DNA of 64,000 nt, from assembly GCF_028640845.1 (NCBI RefSeq), contig NC_080540.1, positions 217,249,800 through 217,313,799 on the forward strand. The letters are read 5' to 3'. Shown piece after piece: positions 9,555 through 20,320 of the stretch. Position 1 is the stretch's first letter, and every line of letters starts with the position of its first letter. The translations under genes were made by a program, and so were the position numbers. A model generated the notes under the pieces. The model saw only the letters and a program-made list of their open reading frames with translations, had not been told where the DNA came from and searched no databases. Source of the DNA: Ahaetulla prasina. Its lineage: Eukaryota > Chordata > Lepidosauria > Squamata > Colubridae.

Positions 9555-9805
9555 CTTTATTAACCGTGCAGTGATTAGAATGCAGTACTACAGGATATTT
9601 TTGCTGACTGCCAGCTGACTGCAATTTAGCAGTTCGAATTTCACCAGGCTCAAGGTTGACTCAGTCTTCCATCCTTCTGAGGTGGGTAAAATGAGGACCC
9701 AGATTGTTGGGGGCAACATGATGACTCTGTAAGGCTCTTAGAGAGGACTGTAAAAGCACTGTGAAGCGGTAAATAAATCTAAGTGCTATTGCTATTGCTA
9801 TTATG
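9555..9805 (+). mobile_element. tRNA-derived SINE, CORE-like variant
   Basis: GCAGTTCGAATTTCACC (B-box-like) is followed by GGTTGACTCAGTCTTCC, GTGGGTAAAATGAGGACCC, then GGCTCTTAGAGAGG...AAAGCACTGTGAAGCGGTA and a GCTATT tail. It shares its core with 569-835 but has a different 3' tail. A minus-strand relative is at 33,955-34,165 and a tail-only fragment at 37,013-37,075. Confidence 0.8.
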
Positions 9806-10104
9806 CCTGGCTACTTCTCTCCTTGGCTTTCTTTTTTTAAAAAATAATTTTTATTAGACATATAGGCTTTCTTCCCAATGAAATATCTGGCTATGAGCTT
9901 GTGGGTTACATGGCTTATACCGGAAATAAAGGTTGAATCAAAACAGGGCAGTCTTTCCTAATATCTCCAGATGTGTGAGGCTGGAAGAAGCTATCATCTG
10001 CAACCAGATCAGGAATACCTGGAGCTATCCCTTCTGTGTTGCAGAATTCCAAATGACCATTAGAGGACAGCAAAAGACCAGAGCTCTTGTTTAGTGGCCA
10101 TTCG

Positions 10105-10430
10105 AAGTTTAAGGACAATGTTGAATGAGTGGTCATTATGACAAGCCCTCAAACATTCAGCGGTTGCCACGTCCCATTGCGATCTGCATCCTAACCTGCT
10201 TGTTTCCCACAAGCAGTCAATAGGAGAGACAGCTGAAAGTTGGAAGCCCTTGCTTAAGGACCCACATAGTCCTCACATAACAACAACAGCAACCAGAACT
10301 ATTAGGACTGCTGCCAGTAAGCAGCGTGGTCAAATAATATATATATTTTTTTATTTATGACCAAGTCACTTAATGACCAAATTTCTGATTGCCAATCAGC
10401 ATCATTAAACAAGGACTACCCACAATGTGA
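10105..10430. mobile_element. Tc1/mariner-like MITE, decayed
   Basis: GTTTAAGGACAATG...GTGGTCATTATGAC, GCGGTTGCCACGTCCC and TTATGACCAAGTCACTTAATG, then AAGGACTACCC, follow the order of the family copy at 58,151-59,145. The ends are lost. Confidence 0.6.
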
Positions 10431-10433
10431 ATT

Positions 10434-10481
10434 GAATAAGTCCATAGTAGCAGAGGCCTCTCTGCTACCATGGACTTATTC
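10434..10481. repeat. Hairpin made from SINE target flank
   Basis: GAATAAGTCCATAGTAGCAGAGG (10,434-10,456) is followed directly by its inverted copy (10,457-10,481, one mismatch plus two extra bases at the centre). AGCAGAGGCCT at 10,449-10,459 recurs at 10,866-10,876 just after the SINE tail. The inverted copy is therefore filler between the target duplication and the SINE 5' end. Confidence 0.8.
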
Positions 10482-10497
10482 AAGACTTATCATGGGG

Positions 10498-10865
10498 GGG
10501 GGGGGCGCGAGGTGGCTCAGGGGCTAAGACAGCTGAGCTTGTCGATCGAAAGGTCGGCAGTTCGATGTTTTGAATCCCTAGTGCTGCCGTGTAATGGGGT
10601 GAGCTCCCGTTACTAGTCCCAGCTTCTGCCAACCTAGCAGTTTCAAAAGCACGTAAAAATGCAAGTAGAAAAAATAGAGACCACTTTTAGTGGGAAGGTA
10701 ACAGCGTTCCGTGCACCTTTGGCGTTGAGTCATGCCGGCCACATGACCACGGAGACATCTTTGGATAGCGCTGGCTCTTCGGCTTTGAAACGGAGATGAG
10801 CACCGCCCCCTAGAGTCAGGAACGACTAACACATAAGTGCAAGAGGAACCTTTACCTTTACCTTT
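10498..10865 (+). mobile_element. Sauria-type tRNA SINE, near full length
   Basis: The head has GCGAGGTGGCTCAGGGGCTA (A box) and TTTGAATCCC (B-box region). The body has GGTGAGCTCCCGTTACT, CAACCTAGCAGTTTC, GCCGGCCACATGACCACGG and GAAACGGAGATGAGCACCGC. The 3' end is AGGAACCTTTACCTTTACC with ACCTTT units, the tail used by Sauria SINEs moved by BovB LINEs (established for squamates). The target duplication is AGCAGAGGCCT. A head fragment of the same family is at 60,174-60,258. Confidence 0.92.
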
Positions 10866-10876
10866 AGCAGAGGCCT

Positions 10877-11477
10877 GGATACCGTTTGGAACGCTCTCAG
10901 CTTTTCAAATATCTGCTGCACATTGTATTTTAAACAGCCTACAGTTTTGTGTCCCTCTTTGCTAATATGCAAAGCACCCGTTGCTCTTTAAACCGCCTCC
11001 TTCTATCCTTCTAGACCAGCTACACCAGTATTGCCATTTATCTTACATCTTCCTCCTTCAGGCTGGCTAATGCTGCATTACCTTTTCATAAGTCCAAGAT
11101 TGCCTGTCAAGGAGATCTATAAAAGTAGGGCTGTCAGCGGATTTTTCTGGGAGACAAGCTGTATTAGTTGTGTGACAAGGCAGCTTTCCCATTTTGTCAA
11201 GGAAGGATTTATTCCAAGGCTGTCCTCTCTTGCATGGCAATATCCATACAAAAATTGGCCTGTCGAGCTGGGCAAAAGGTATGAATTTTACAAGATGAGA
11301 TAGTTGGTCAACAATTCAGAACAAGAGCACCATTTAGATGAAGGAGAATGGATCATTCCCACCCTCTTGGGGTGTCTGATTCTATACTTCTTTGGTCTCT
11401 TTGGCTTTGGTAAACTCACAAGTTCTCTCAACCTTGTAAGGTGGTCCAGATAAGAAGCCCTCCAAAAATGGGCAGTC
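10877..11477. other. Unique sequence, nothing recognised
   Basis: A 90-codon frame (11,031-11,303) has no recognisable domain and no supporting context. Confidence 0.5.
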
Positions 11478-11552
11478 ATATGACGACCCATTTAACAACC
11501 GTCATGATTTATGGACTCTCGATTATCATCGTTAAGTTGAGGACTACCTGTA
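11478..11552. mobile_element. Tc1/mariner-like MITE, right-end fragment
   Basis: CATTTAACAACCGTCATGA...GTTAAGTTGAGGACTACCTGTA matches the right end of the family (compare 59,125-59,147). Confidence 0.75.
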
Positions 11553-11596
11553 GTTTTCGCCCTGTAATCAAGGGTAGGGAAGGCAGGACGGGAACT

Positions 11597-12135
11597 GCTT
11601 GAACAAAGTCATTTAAGAGTGGAAATGGATGGAAACTAATCAAGGGGAGATTCAACCTAGGAATAAGGAGAAATCTTCTGACAGTGAGAGCAATCAACCA
11701 ATGGAACAGAAGTTGCCTTCGGAAGTTGGGGGAGTTTCATCACTGGAAGCTTTCAAGAAGAGACTGGACTGCCATCTGTCAGAAATAGTGTAGGGCAGTG
11801 GTGGGTTTCAACATTTTTTTACTACTGTTCTGTGCGTGTGGCTTGGGTGTGGCGTGGCTTAGTGGGCGTGGCAGGGGAAGGATACTGCAATCCCCATTTC
11901 CTCCCAATCAGCTGGGACTTAGTAGGAGAAGAGAATAGAGAATAGATGGGGATGGGGCCAGTCAGAATTTTTACTACCAGTTCTCCAAACTACTCAAAAT
12001 TTCTCCTATCAGTTCTCCAGAACTGGTCAGAACCTGCTGAAACCCACCTCTGATGTAGGGTCTCCTACTTGGGTGGGGGGTTGGACTAGGTGACTTACAA
12101 GGTCCCTTCCAACTCTGTTATTCTGTTTTATTAAA
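11597..12135 (+). mobile_element. CR1 LINE 3' end, interrupted by a MITE
   Basis: GAGAAATCTTCTGACAGTGAG, CAATCAACCAATGGAACAG, GGAAGCTTTCAAGAAGAGACTGG and, after the MITE, GGGGGTTGGACTAGGTGAC...GGTCCCTTCCAACTCTGTTATTCTGTT. This is the classic CR1 3' region with the ATTCTG-type end. The MITE at 11,796-12,052 sits inside it with an 8-bp target duplication. Confidence 0.88.
11796..12052. mobile_element. hAT MITE nested in a CR1 LINE
   Basis: CAGTGGTGGGTTTCAAC...GAAACCCACCTCTG with target duplication GTGTAGGG/ATGTAGGG (11,788-11,795, 12,053-12,060). This is one of the clearest full-length copies of the family, with GTGGCTTGGGTGTGGCGTGG on the left and GTCAGAACCTGCTG on the right. Confidence 0.93.
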
Positions 12136-12139
12136 AATA

Positions 12140-12350
12140 TTAGTTCTATGTTTGTTGTAAGTTTACATTAATAGAATCTTGCAACTTTGAAAGTAGTCCC
12201 CCCTCCCCCGAGGTCTTTACAGTCCAAGAAACTAGGGAGGGTCCTTTCTGAGATATTTACCAAGATTCCTTCTGCAGGCTCAGCTGTGACTTGTCTGACC
12301 ATTGTCTAGTCTGTGGCTCTTCCACCTGTCTTCCAAGGTCATTCCCACAT
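12140..12350 (-). mobile_element. LTR-like element, internally deleted copy
   Basis: It shares two blocks with 48,110-48,895: TTGCAACTTTGAAAGTA...CCAAGAAACTAGGGAGGGTC...TTTCTGAGATATTTACC, and TCTGACCATTGTC...CTGTCTTCCAAGGT. Here they are joined directly, where the 48-kb copy has about 525 bp between two TCTGACC motifs. See that entry for why an LTR is suspected. Confidence 0.5.
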
Positions 12351-12729
12351 ACCTTTAAATGTTCTGAGCATTGGGCCTGCTTCCCATTTTGCACAAAGCC
12401 ATGTTTATGTTTAGTCACTTATTACACTTTCATAAAACAAGTTCTACAAACTTTAATGGTTGAATTCACACAATATAGCAAGCCAACAGATCACCATGTA
12501 GAATTCAACATGCCTGTTGTAGGAAGAAAACTCCGGTCCGATTCCAAGCTGACAGAAAGAGCCGAAATAAAATGGAGGCTTGCTGCAAGGAAGGAAGGAA
12601 CTTATTTGGTTTCCAGAAACTTCAGTGACAGCAGCATGTTTCTGGGGTGGCTGACAAAATGGTTGAGTGAGTGGATGGACTTTTATAGGGTTCTGGGGTT
12701 TGGTGATTGACATGCTTCAGGGAATTGAG
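12351..12729. other. Unique sequence, nothing recognised
   Basis: Frames on both strands here have no recognisable domain. Confidence 0.5.
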
Positions 12730-13020
12730 GGGTGGGTTTCAGCAGGTTCTGACCAGTTCTGGAGAACCGGTAGTGGAAATGTTGAGTAGTTTGGAGAACC
12801 GGTAGTAAAAATTTTGACTGGCCCCACCCCCATCTATTCTCTGTCTCCCGAGTCCCAGCTTATCGGGAGGAAATGGGGATTTTGCAGTATCCTTCCCCTG
12901 GAGTGGGGTGGGAATGGAGATTTTACAGTATCCTTCTCCTGCCATGCCCATCAAGCCATGCCATGCCCACCAAGCCATACCCACAGAACTGGTAGTAAAA
13001 AAATTTTAAACCCACCACTG
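12730..13020. mobile_element. hAT MITE, CAGTGGTGGGTTTC family
   Basis: GGTGGGTTTCAGCAGGTTC...TTTAAACCCACCACTG. The flanks AATTGAGG and AGTTGAGC are an imperfect target duplication. This is the last copy of the family before 44,195. Confidence 0.85.
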
Positions 13021-14060
13021 AGTTGAGCAATGTAGTGAGACTTGTGTCTGTTGCTATTCTAATGGTGGTGGGAACATCCTGTTATGTACTAAAGGTCCTG
13101 TTCTGTCCTTTGACTTTGGATGGGGGAATGTAAACTGTTAATCCCATCAGCTACGGCCTTCTGTGGAAGCTGTGGCTGAAGGTGTTTTGTTTATGAAGAA
13201 ATTGGCCCAGGCTTTCTTAAAGGGTACAAAATATCCATCTCTAAAGACTTGAGGCTATGACAGGAAGATGAGCTGCTTTCTGCCTTCGTTAAGATTTTTC
13301 TCCATATCTCATTCCGGGAAATATAATATTCTGCCTCTTTTAATATTCCTCAAAATATTTCATTCTCAGGGGTGGGGGGAGCTTCCCACCCTTCCTTTTT
13401 CCTTTCCCATGTCCCAACTGACATTTAACATTTTGTGATGACAGATATGCTTGAAATGGATTAAATAGTGGGAGAGCTTTTTCTCTGAAGGTATTTAGAA
13501 GTGGTAGAAATAGATTAAAAAACAAACAAACACCAGAAAGGTAAAAGGTCCAACATTCCATTGTTAAAATCTCAAGATAGTAGACCATTTAGAAGACCTC
13601 TGCATGAAATTTTGGGGAACACTGCATATCAGAATAGGTAGCACCAAAATTAAATGGAAAAATAAATTGGATTTTTACTTTGCGTTAATCCATAGTTAAG
13701 GAATAAACCCCATTTGTCTTAGATTATAGAAGACAGTAAGCCACAAACCATGATATACAATCTACAATAGCTTGGTTCAAATCTCTTTGCTAAGCCAAAG
13801 CTAAACAAACCACATTTTACCCTTAATAAATCTTTAAATCTTTAATAAATCTGCCCGTAGATTAACACAAAAGGTTCCTGGGTAACAGGGCTGAACTATA
13901 CTTATTAGAAATTAATTTTCAAGCCAAATCAAGTAGACAACAAATTATATTTTTAAATATAATTTCTGTAATTTATGGGCAGTGACTATGCTGACTGGAG
14001 GTCATGGAAATCAAAATCCCAGACATTTGAAAAGTGTCAAGTAGGTAGCAGAAAGGGAAA
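13021..14060. other. Unique AT-rich sequence, nothing recognised
   Basis: AAACAAACAAAC near 13,520 is the only simple repeat. An imperfect inverted-repeat remnant with AAACCA-type motifs may lie near 13,735-13,830. Confidence 0.45.
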
Positions 14061-14110
14061 AAGACATGGAAGATATTGAATGTTTTTGCCCAGAGGTCTA
14101 AGTTCTAGAA

Positions 14111-14223
14111 CAGGGATCTCCAACTTTGGCTATTTTAAGACTTGTGGACTTCACTCATGCTGGCTGGGGAATTCTGGGAGTTGAAGTCCACAAGTCTTAA
14201 AGTTGCCACATTGAAGACCCTTG
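14111..14223. mobile_element. Palindromic hAT MITE, shortened (unit 1)
   Basis: CAGGGATCTCCAACTTTGG...TTGAAGACCCTTG with target duplication TTCTAGAA/TTCTAGAG (14,103-14,110, 14,224-14,231). Part of the left arm is deleted relative to the 135-bp form. Confidence 0.9.
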
Positions 14224-14634
14224 TTCTAGAGGACTTCCAATATAGCTCCATGTCTTTCCTGTTTACGTTGGCCAAGTTCACATACGGCAGTTGTTTACAT
14301 TTGATCTAGCACACTTTTATGAACTCAACTACTCTTGTTGGTGAACATAATATGCAAGTGATAAATAGTGGTTTGTTTTGTCATGTGAAGTCACTAATCT
14401 TGACACACACATACACATACACAAGTGCAAGAGAAGGCTGGGAATATAAATGATACTGGGTTGGGGCAAGATCTTTTTTTGATAATTAGAAGATAGGCAA
14501 GATTGGCTTAGATTTCTCAAAGATGCTGTCAGTGTATGAATGTCTTATTATCGGACAGTGGAATGTTGTTTCCTAGAAAGGAAAAAGACATGGAAGATAT
14601 TGAATGTTTTTGCCCAGAGGTCTAAGTTCTAGAA

Positions 14635-14747
14635 CAGGGATCTCCAACTTTGGCTATTTTAAGACTTGTGGACTTCACTCATGCTGGCTGGGGAATTCTG
14701 GGAGTTGAAGTCCACAAGTCTTAAAGTTGCCACATTGAAGACCCTTG
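14635..14747. mobile_element. Palindromic hAT MITE, shortened (unit 2)
   Basis: Identical to 14,111-14,223, copied by the 524-bp tandem duplication and not by transposition. Confidence 0.9.
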
Positions 14748-15108
14748 TTCTAGAGGACTTCCAATATAGCTCCATGTCTTTCCTGTTTACGTTGGCCAAG
14801 TTCACATACGGCAGTTGTTTACATTTGATCTAGCACACTTTTATGAACTCAACTACTCTTGTTGGTGAACATAATATGCAAGTGATAAATAGTGGTTTGT
14901 TTTGTCATGTGAAGTCACTAATCTTGACACACACATACACATACACAAGTGCAAGAGAAGGCTGGGAATATAAATGATACTGGGTTGGGGCAAGATCTTT
15001 TTTTGATAATTAGAAGATAGGCAAGATTGGCTTAGATTTCTCAAAGATGCTGTCAGTGTATGAATGTCTTATTATCGGACAGTGGAATGTTGTTTCCTAG
15101 AAAGGAAA

Positions 15109-17326
15109 ATGTGAAACTTGTCCTTAAGAGGTTTATCGATGCTGCTTTTAGGAAGTTTCATCTATAAAGTGTCAGTGATGCTGCTGTCCATCTACAAAGA
15201 TATTCGATAACGATGAGTAACTTAGTCAAAGCAAGGCCATTTTGTGGATCTCATTAAATATTTATAACCCTTATTGCACTACTGAGCTAGAGACAAGGTT
15301 GCCAGTGTTGGGGTTAAGTTTCCTGTGCCAGCATCCAGTTCACTGAAGCAATATGGTGAAATATGTCATTGCAAAAATAGACTTTTTAAAGAAATGGCAC
15401 CCCAAACATTTTCGCTAAGACGTTATCGACTTTGTGTCAATCAATGACATATGGGCTTTAACGACCATGATGTTATGGGTAGACTTTATGTTCAGAAAGA
15501 ATCATCATTGTCAACAGGGCCATTTGATCTAGAAAGGTTTCTTCAAATGTGGTTAACAGTCCCAATAAATAGCCATAAATTTCTCAAATACAGCTCTCAA
15601 AGCTATATTGAGAACTAAGCAGATACATTGCGTTCTATTTTTGAAGTCCTCCACTTTTGAATAGGGTTTGGGCTGGAGTTACAATGAAAGGTGTAGAAGA
15701 GAGAACACAATATTTCCTGTGGCATTCTTAGAATTAAATTGCAGCAATCAACGGGGACAGAAGAAGAAACAAGCATGTAATAATTGCAAAAGGGCCTTAA
15801 CACAATCATAACCCTTTTTAATTAATGGAGTTTTGCACTGCAGTCTCTGGATTTCAATTGATCTTTGCAAATCCAGAGGTGAAATTTTACAAAATGCAAG
15901 GCAGTTTAGTCCTGAATAGGAACAGGAGGTATATTAAGAAATAGTAGTGTGCACCATTTTTTTTAAAAAAAGAAACCCTATAGACAGGCACAGATTTATA
16001 GCTTATATTATTGGTGCAATCCTATATGTGACTGCCAAGAATTAAGCCTCTTGGAATTCTGTGGGATTTACACCCAAATAAACAAACACCATATCCCGCC
16101 TTCAGCATTGGCCCTGATCGGTGGATTATCAGACTGGTTTAATTGAATGATGCAAAAGAAGGAAAGGTTATTCTAAAAATAGGCATGGCCTGGACCAAAA
16201 TGAAGTTTGATTTAATTTAACTTTACATTTCAATTATTAACTACTGATAATACTTAAGTACTCCCAATGTATTTAATCGTTCCTTCCATTCTGCCTAATT
16301 AAAAATCATCTTTGATAACATATTTAGAGGAACTCTTGGGAATGTAACTTAAGGCTTTCCGAGCCTGAGATTTTGTGCGTGCTGCTATTTCTTCCCTTTT
16401 TCCTGTTTAGGGGAGGGAAAAACAACAACAACAACTGAGGACAGCAGTCTATTTTACCAACTGTTTTGTAAAAATAACAGATATAACATGTGTGTGAAGC
16501 ACTCTGTATATTATACATGCATCAGTAAATAGCAGGTATTGCTAGTGTTTGTATATTTACCCAGACAAGGGTATTTGCTTCCAAAAGGTCATATAGCTGC
16601 TACACAAGTACCTTTACTGTTATAATCAGAGAAAACCTACAGTTTTCAGACAGAACAATGGATAATAAAATAATATAAATGTCATATGTTGTCATTCTAA
16701 ATGACACCGGTTGTAGTCCTGAATTTAACGCTTGGGAGTAAGTAACCACTGGATTCTAGGGCTTCGTTTTCTCGTATCAGAATGTAGGCCCGTTAATTTA
16801 GTCAGTTCCTCACATTACTTTAGATATGTTTTAAATATGCCTCCATCCACGGTACAAATCTGTCTCTTGTACATGTGATCTTATTATCTGAAGATCTAAT
16901 TATATAGTACTCTAACCATTAAGAATATAGAAATCCCCCCCTTTTAAAAAAAAGGTAGTAACTAGTAATGGGCAATAGCCATTATTTTACAGCACTATAT
17001 CATTAGCAGAACAATTACTGTAGAAGAGAGATATTTTAGTGCAATGCATCCGCCTTTTTTTTCCTGCCTTAGCTAATTGCATGAAAACATAAAACCCCTG
17101 TTCCTGAAAGCAGAATTCATTTGTATCTTATTTTAACTTGTCATACAGTAGGTGCACACTCATCATTAAATTAGCTGGTATTTCCTTCTTCTCAAAGGAG
17201 CTTTTCAAAGTTCATAAAAGCGGTTAAGATACAGTACGTAGATCTTACTTGTTGGAATGCCTAAAGAGTTTGGAAGGAATTTACCTGACATTCTCTTAAA
17301 GTATGAAGAACCCATAACATGCATTA
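15109..17326. other. Unique AT-rich sequence, nothing recognised
   Basis: About 2.2 kb with no repeat family and no coding signal. Short frames are scattered on both strands. Confidence 0.5.
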
Positions 17327-17408
17327 TTAACTAGGGAATATATTTGCCATTTTCGAATGTATGTATATATGTATATATTCAAAAATGGCAAATGTATTCC
17401 CTAGTTAA
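17327..17408. repeat. Long hairpin palindrome
   Basis: TTAACTAGGGAATATATTTG at 17,327 and its inverse ending CCCTAGTTAA at 17,408 form arms of about 32 bases with two or three mismatches, around a TATATGTATATAT centre. Confidence 0.85.
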
Positions 17409-17503
17409 TATATATTATGTACTGTATTGCTTGTCATATGTGTGTTTGTGTGTGTGTTTATGTCATAGTTATGTCATAATTGTCATAGTTAGTTATATAT
17501 AAT

Positions 17504-17546
17504 TAGATAGATGAGATAGATAGATAGATGAGATAGATAGATAGAT

Positions 17547-17577
<31 letters not shown>

Positions 17578-17672
17578 GAGACAGATGAGCTAGATAGATG
17601 AGATAGATAGATGATAGATTATAGATAGATAGATAGATAGAGAGATAGAGAGATAGACAGACAGACAGACAG
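17504..17672 (+). repeat. GATA/GACA microsatellite (Bkm-like)
   Basis: Runs of GATA (as TAGA) broken by GATGA units, ending in GAGATAGAGA and five GACA units (17,655-17,673). GATA/GACA repeats are the Bkm satellite first described from a snake. Here the array is short and may be ordinary dispersed microsatellite. Confidence 0.95.
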
Positions 17673-17673
17673 A

Positions 17674-18483
17674 CTCTGTTTTCTCAAAGACCTTCCATAT
17701 CTGGCATTTGCACCCCGTATCAGTTGAGCCACTGTGTTTTCATACCCAACTTGGGCAATTGAAACTAATTTTATAAAGTAAAGCTCCGATCGAAAAATTG
17801 GCAGATTTTGGAGTCCTTCACTTCCTAATCGCTTGAATTTAAAACTACTTGGTAGATTTATCAATGAGCCAAATTTTATCCTCCTATTCAGTTTCTAGTC
17901 ATCTTCACAAACCTTCTAAAAAAACAGCCAGCCTTAATATTCCCTGTTTATAATAAGTAACAGGCTTAACTAACTCTAACTCTCCTACCTCAATGCCCTT
18001 CTGAGCCCCTGGACTCAAGTGAGCCCTTCACTGTGAACCTTACACAGACCTACCTCTACTGGTTGTCAACTGCAACCCTCAACTGTGGTTGCAAGTGTCA
18101 GGGAAGTGCCTGGCTGCAAAACCAGGGTCATCCACTGTGGATTAAGAGTGATGGCTTGACAACCAGACAACTTTCCCCTAGTAACTGAGTACCAGTAGCT
18201 GAGTTTTTGTGGTGTGTTGTTTTTTTTTGCTACAAAGTGCACATAACATGTATTGAAAAAAAATGGGTAGGAGCCAGTCATTTTGCCCCACACCCATACT
18301 GTGTAGTATTTGGACAATGAAGGTTTGTTATGCCAAATGGGGTAGGATTTGCATGGGGGGAATTTTTTGGGTTTTTTGCATTCTTCTGTTAATTACTTGG
18401 AGAGCACGCTGATTGCTCAAGGTGTTCCTGCCTGCTCTCAGCTTTCCAAGGTCAGCAGGAGTGAAGGTAATTGTAAAACTGAC
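17674..18483. other. Unique sequence, nothing recognised
   Basis: No repeat family or exon recognised. Confidence 0.5.
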
Positions 18484-18748
18484 TTTTTTTTTTGTTTACA
18501 TTTATATCCCGCCCTTCTCCGAAGACTCAGGGCGGCTTACAGTGTGTAAGGCAATAGTCTCATTCTATTTGTATATTTACAAAGTCAACTTATTGCCCCC
18601 CCCAACAATCTGGGTCCTCATTTTACCTACCTTATAAAGGATGGAAGGCTGAGTCAACCTTGGACCTGGTGGGACTAGAACCTGCAGTAATTGCAGGCAG
18701 CTGTGTTTTAATAACAGGCTTCTTACAGCCTGAGCTACATCGCGGCCC
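18484..18748 (-). mobile_element. tRNA-derived SINE with LINE-like 3' tail (copy 2)
   Basis: Minus-strand copy of the family at 569-835. On the plus strand it reads ATATCCCGCCCTTCTCCG, AACAATCTGGGTCCTC, GGATGGAAGGCTGAGTC, ACCTGCAGTAATTGCAGGC and CTGAGCTACATCGCGGCCC. The tRNA-like end is well preserved. Confidence 0.9.
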
Positions 18749-19256
18749 ACGGTGTGGGACTTCAACATACTTTGGCAAGACAGTAGAAAGGGTGCTTCAT
18801 GGAAGTGGAGAAAAGTCAGGAAAAAGGGGGAAAGGAATCAGAGAGCTGCACTGATCTTAAATAATTGCACTGCCTGTACAATAAGGGTGCCCAATCTAAG
18901 ACTTCAGGACTATATTCAGCTTTGGAAAGCTTTGAGCTGAGCCCGCTAAGTAACTTCATAAACTGCTGCTATATTGAATGCAATAAAAGGGGAAAGTATT
19001 ACATGCATAGAGAAGTATCTTAGCAAATGCATGCCATTTATTTCAATTCAGGTGAATTGCCTTTCACTTTCGAATCCAATTTAGTTTTTCTCCTCGTCCT
19101 TACCACATATGCAGCTCAAATGCAACAACCCACGTTCAGGCTTTCCCTCCTACCCCCAAGGTTGTATCTCTGATGAACAAAGATAAGCTGCACTTTCCCC
19201 AAAGTTCAGCAATCTCTTAAGGATTATCTCTTTAAGTCCAGGACGTGGATTTCTTC
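18749..19256. other. Unique sequence, nothing recognised
   Basis: No feature recognised. Confidence 0.5.
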
Positions 19257-19400
19257 CAGAATAGAATAGAATAGAATAGAATAGAATAGAATAGAATAGA
19301 ATAGAATAGAATAGAATAGAATAGAATTTTTTATTGGCCAAGTGTGATTGGATACACAAGGAATTTGTCTTGGTGCATAAGCTCTCAGTGTACATAAAAG
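19257..19400 (-). mobile_element. CR1/L3-type LINE tail with AATAG expansion
   Basis: On the minus strand the LINE end (TGTACACTGAGAGC...ACCAAGACAAATTCC...CCAATCACACTTGGCCAATAAA) runs into about thirteen TATTC units, which on the plus strand are AATAG at 19,259-19,327. This is the same family as 2005-2245, heavily truncated at the 5' side. Tail-seeded AATAG arrays are described for snake CR1-L3. Confidence 0.88.
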
Positions 19401-20275
19401 AAAAGAAAGAAAAAGAAATAAGACAACAGCTTTATGAAAACTAGCCCAGACAATAACGATATCACTCTTGGGTTACAAATGAGTTAATAGCAAAAGGCTA
19501 TTAACAAGAAAGCAAATGGTATATGTTATTTGGTACTCTCAGCCCATTGTAAACAAGTATTGGTATTACAAATGCTTCTCTTTCAAAGTGATGGATTATT
19601 ATCGTTCTTTTTATCCCTCTGTTAGTGATCCAGTCTTGGTATTCCTCAGGTATTTTGAGCCACCACTTTTATCAAGTCCAGCCAGAATGGCTAATGGTCT
19701 GTGATGACGGGAACAATATATAGAGAACATGCAGCCCCAACGAGGAAAAGAGCTATGGCTGTAGATATACTGTAGAGAATATAATGGCTACCTCCCCTAT
19801 TGTTCTAGATTGTGATCCAGAGTGACATTTTAATTTACTCTTTTTCTATACCACTCTCCACAATGCTAACTAGAATTCAGAGTGCTAACTGCAATGGTGA
19901 ATCAGATGGTTGGAATCAGGGTAATTGTCTGAGCATAAGCCTGCAGCCAGCTGATGCCAATAACCATTATAAAATCCATATTTTTGATAACAAGATCCTA
20001 CGTGCCAGTAAACCATAGTTACAAAGCCAGAAGTTACATGACCCGTGTCAGATTCATGTGTTTCTAAAGCCACAAAAATATTGATTAAATCAATAACGTG
20101 GTCTTCTCAGGATCAATGAATTGGCTATTTCAACTTGAAATGTTCACTTGAAGGATACTTGCCTTTCTATTTACAAAAGTGTTCTGAGACAGTGAATGTT
20201 TTAAATTGCTAAATTAAAATGCTTTTTAAATATTAATTTGACCCATTAAGCTATATTTATTGCTAACTTCCAATC

Positions 20276-20280
<5 letters not shown>
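19401..20280. other. Unique sequence, nothing recognised
   Basis: No repeat family or exon recognised. Confidence 0.5.

Positions 20281-20315
<35 letters not shown>
20281..20315 (+). repeat. (GT)n microsatellite
   Basis: About 17 GT units. Confidence 0.97.

Positions 20316-20320
<5 letters not shown>

Larger units (their letters stand above)
14061..15108. repeat. Tandem duplication, two 524-bp units
   Basis: Unit 1 is 14,061-14,584 and unit 2 is 14,585-15,108. I saw no difference between the units. The three junctions carry the same short motif AGAAAGG(G)AAAA, so the duplication probably arose at this microhomology. Each unit includes a palindromic MITE and the same 63-codon open frame, which is not a gene. 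Confidence 0.95.

Noticed and set aside
10498..10600. tRNA gene
   Set aside because: A and B boxes are present but in a SINE head with no full cloverleaf; the same holds for the SINEs at 569, 18,484, 39,518 and 60,174.
14329..15044. Two identical 63-codon minus-strand frames
   Set aside because: Identity comes from the 524-bp tandem duplication; no domain or gene context.
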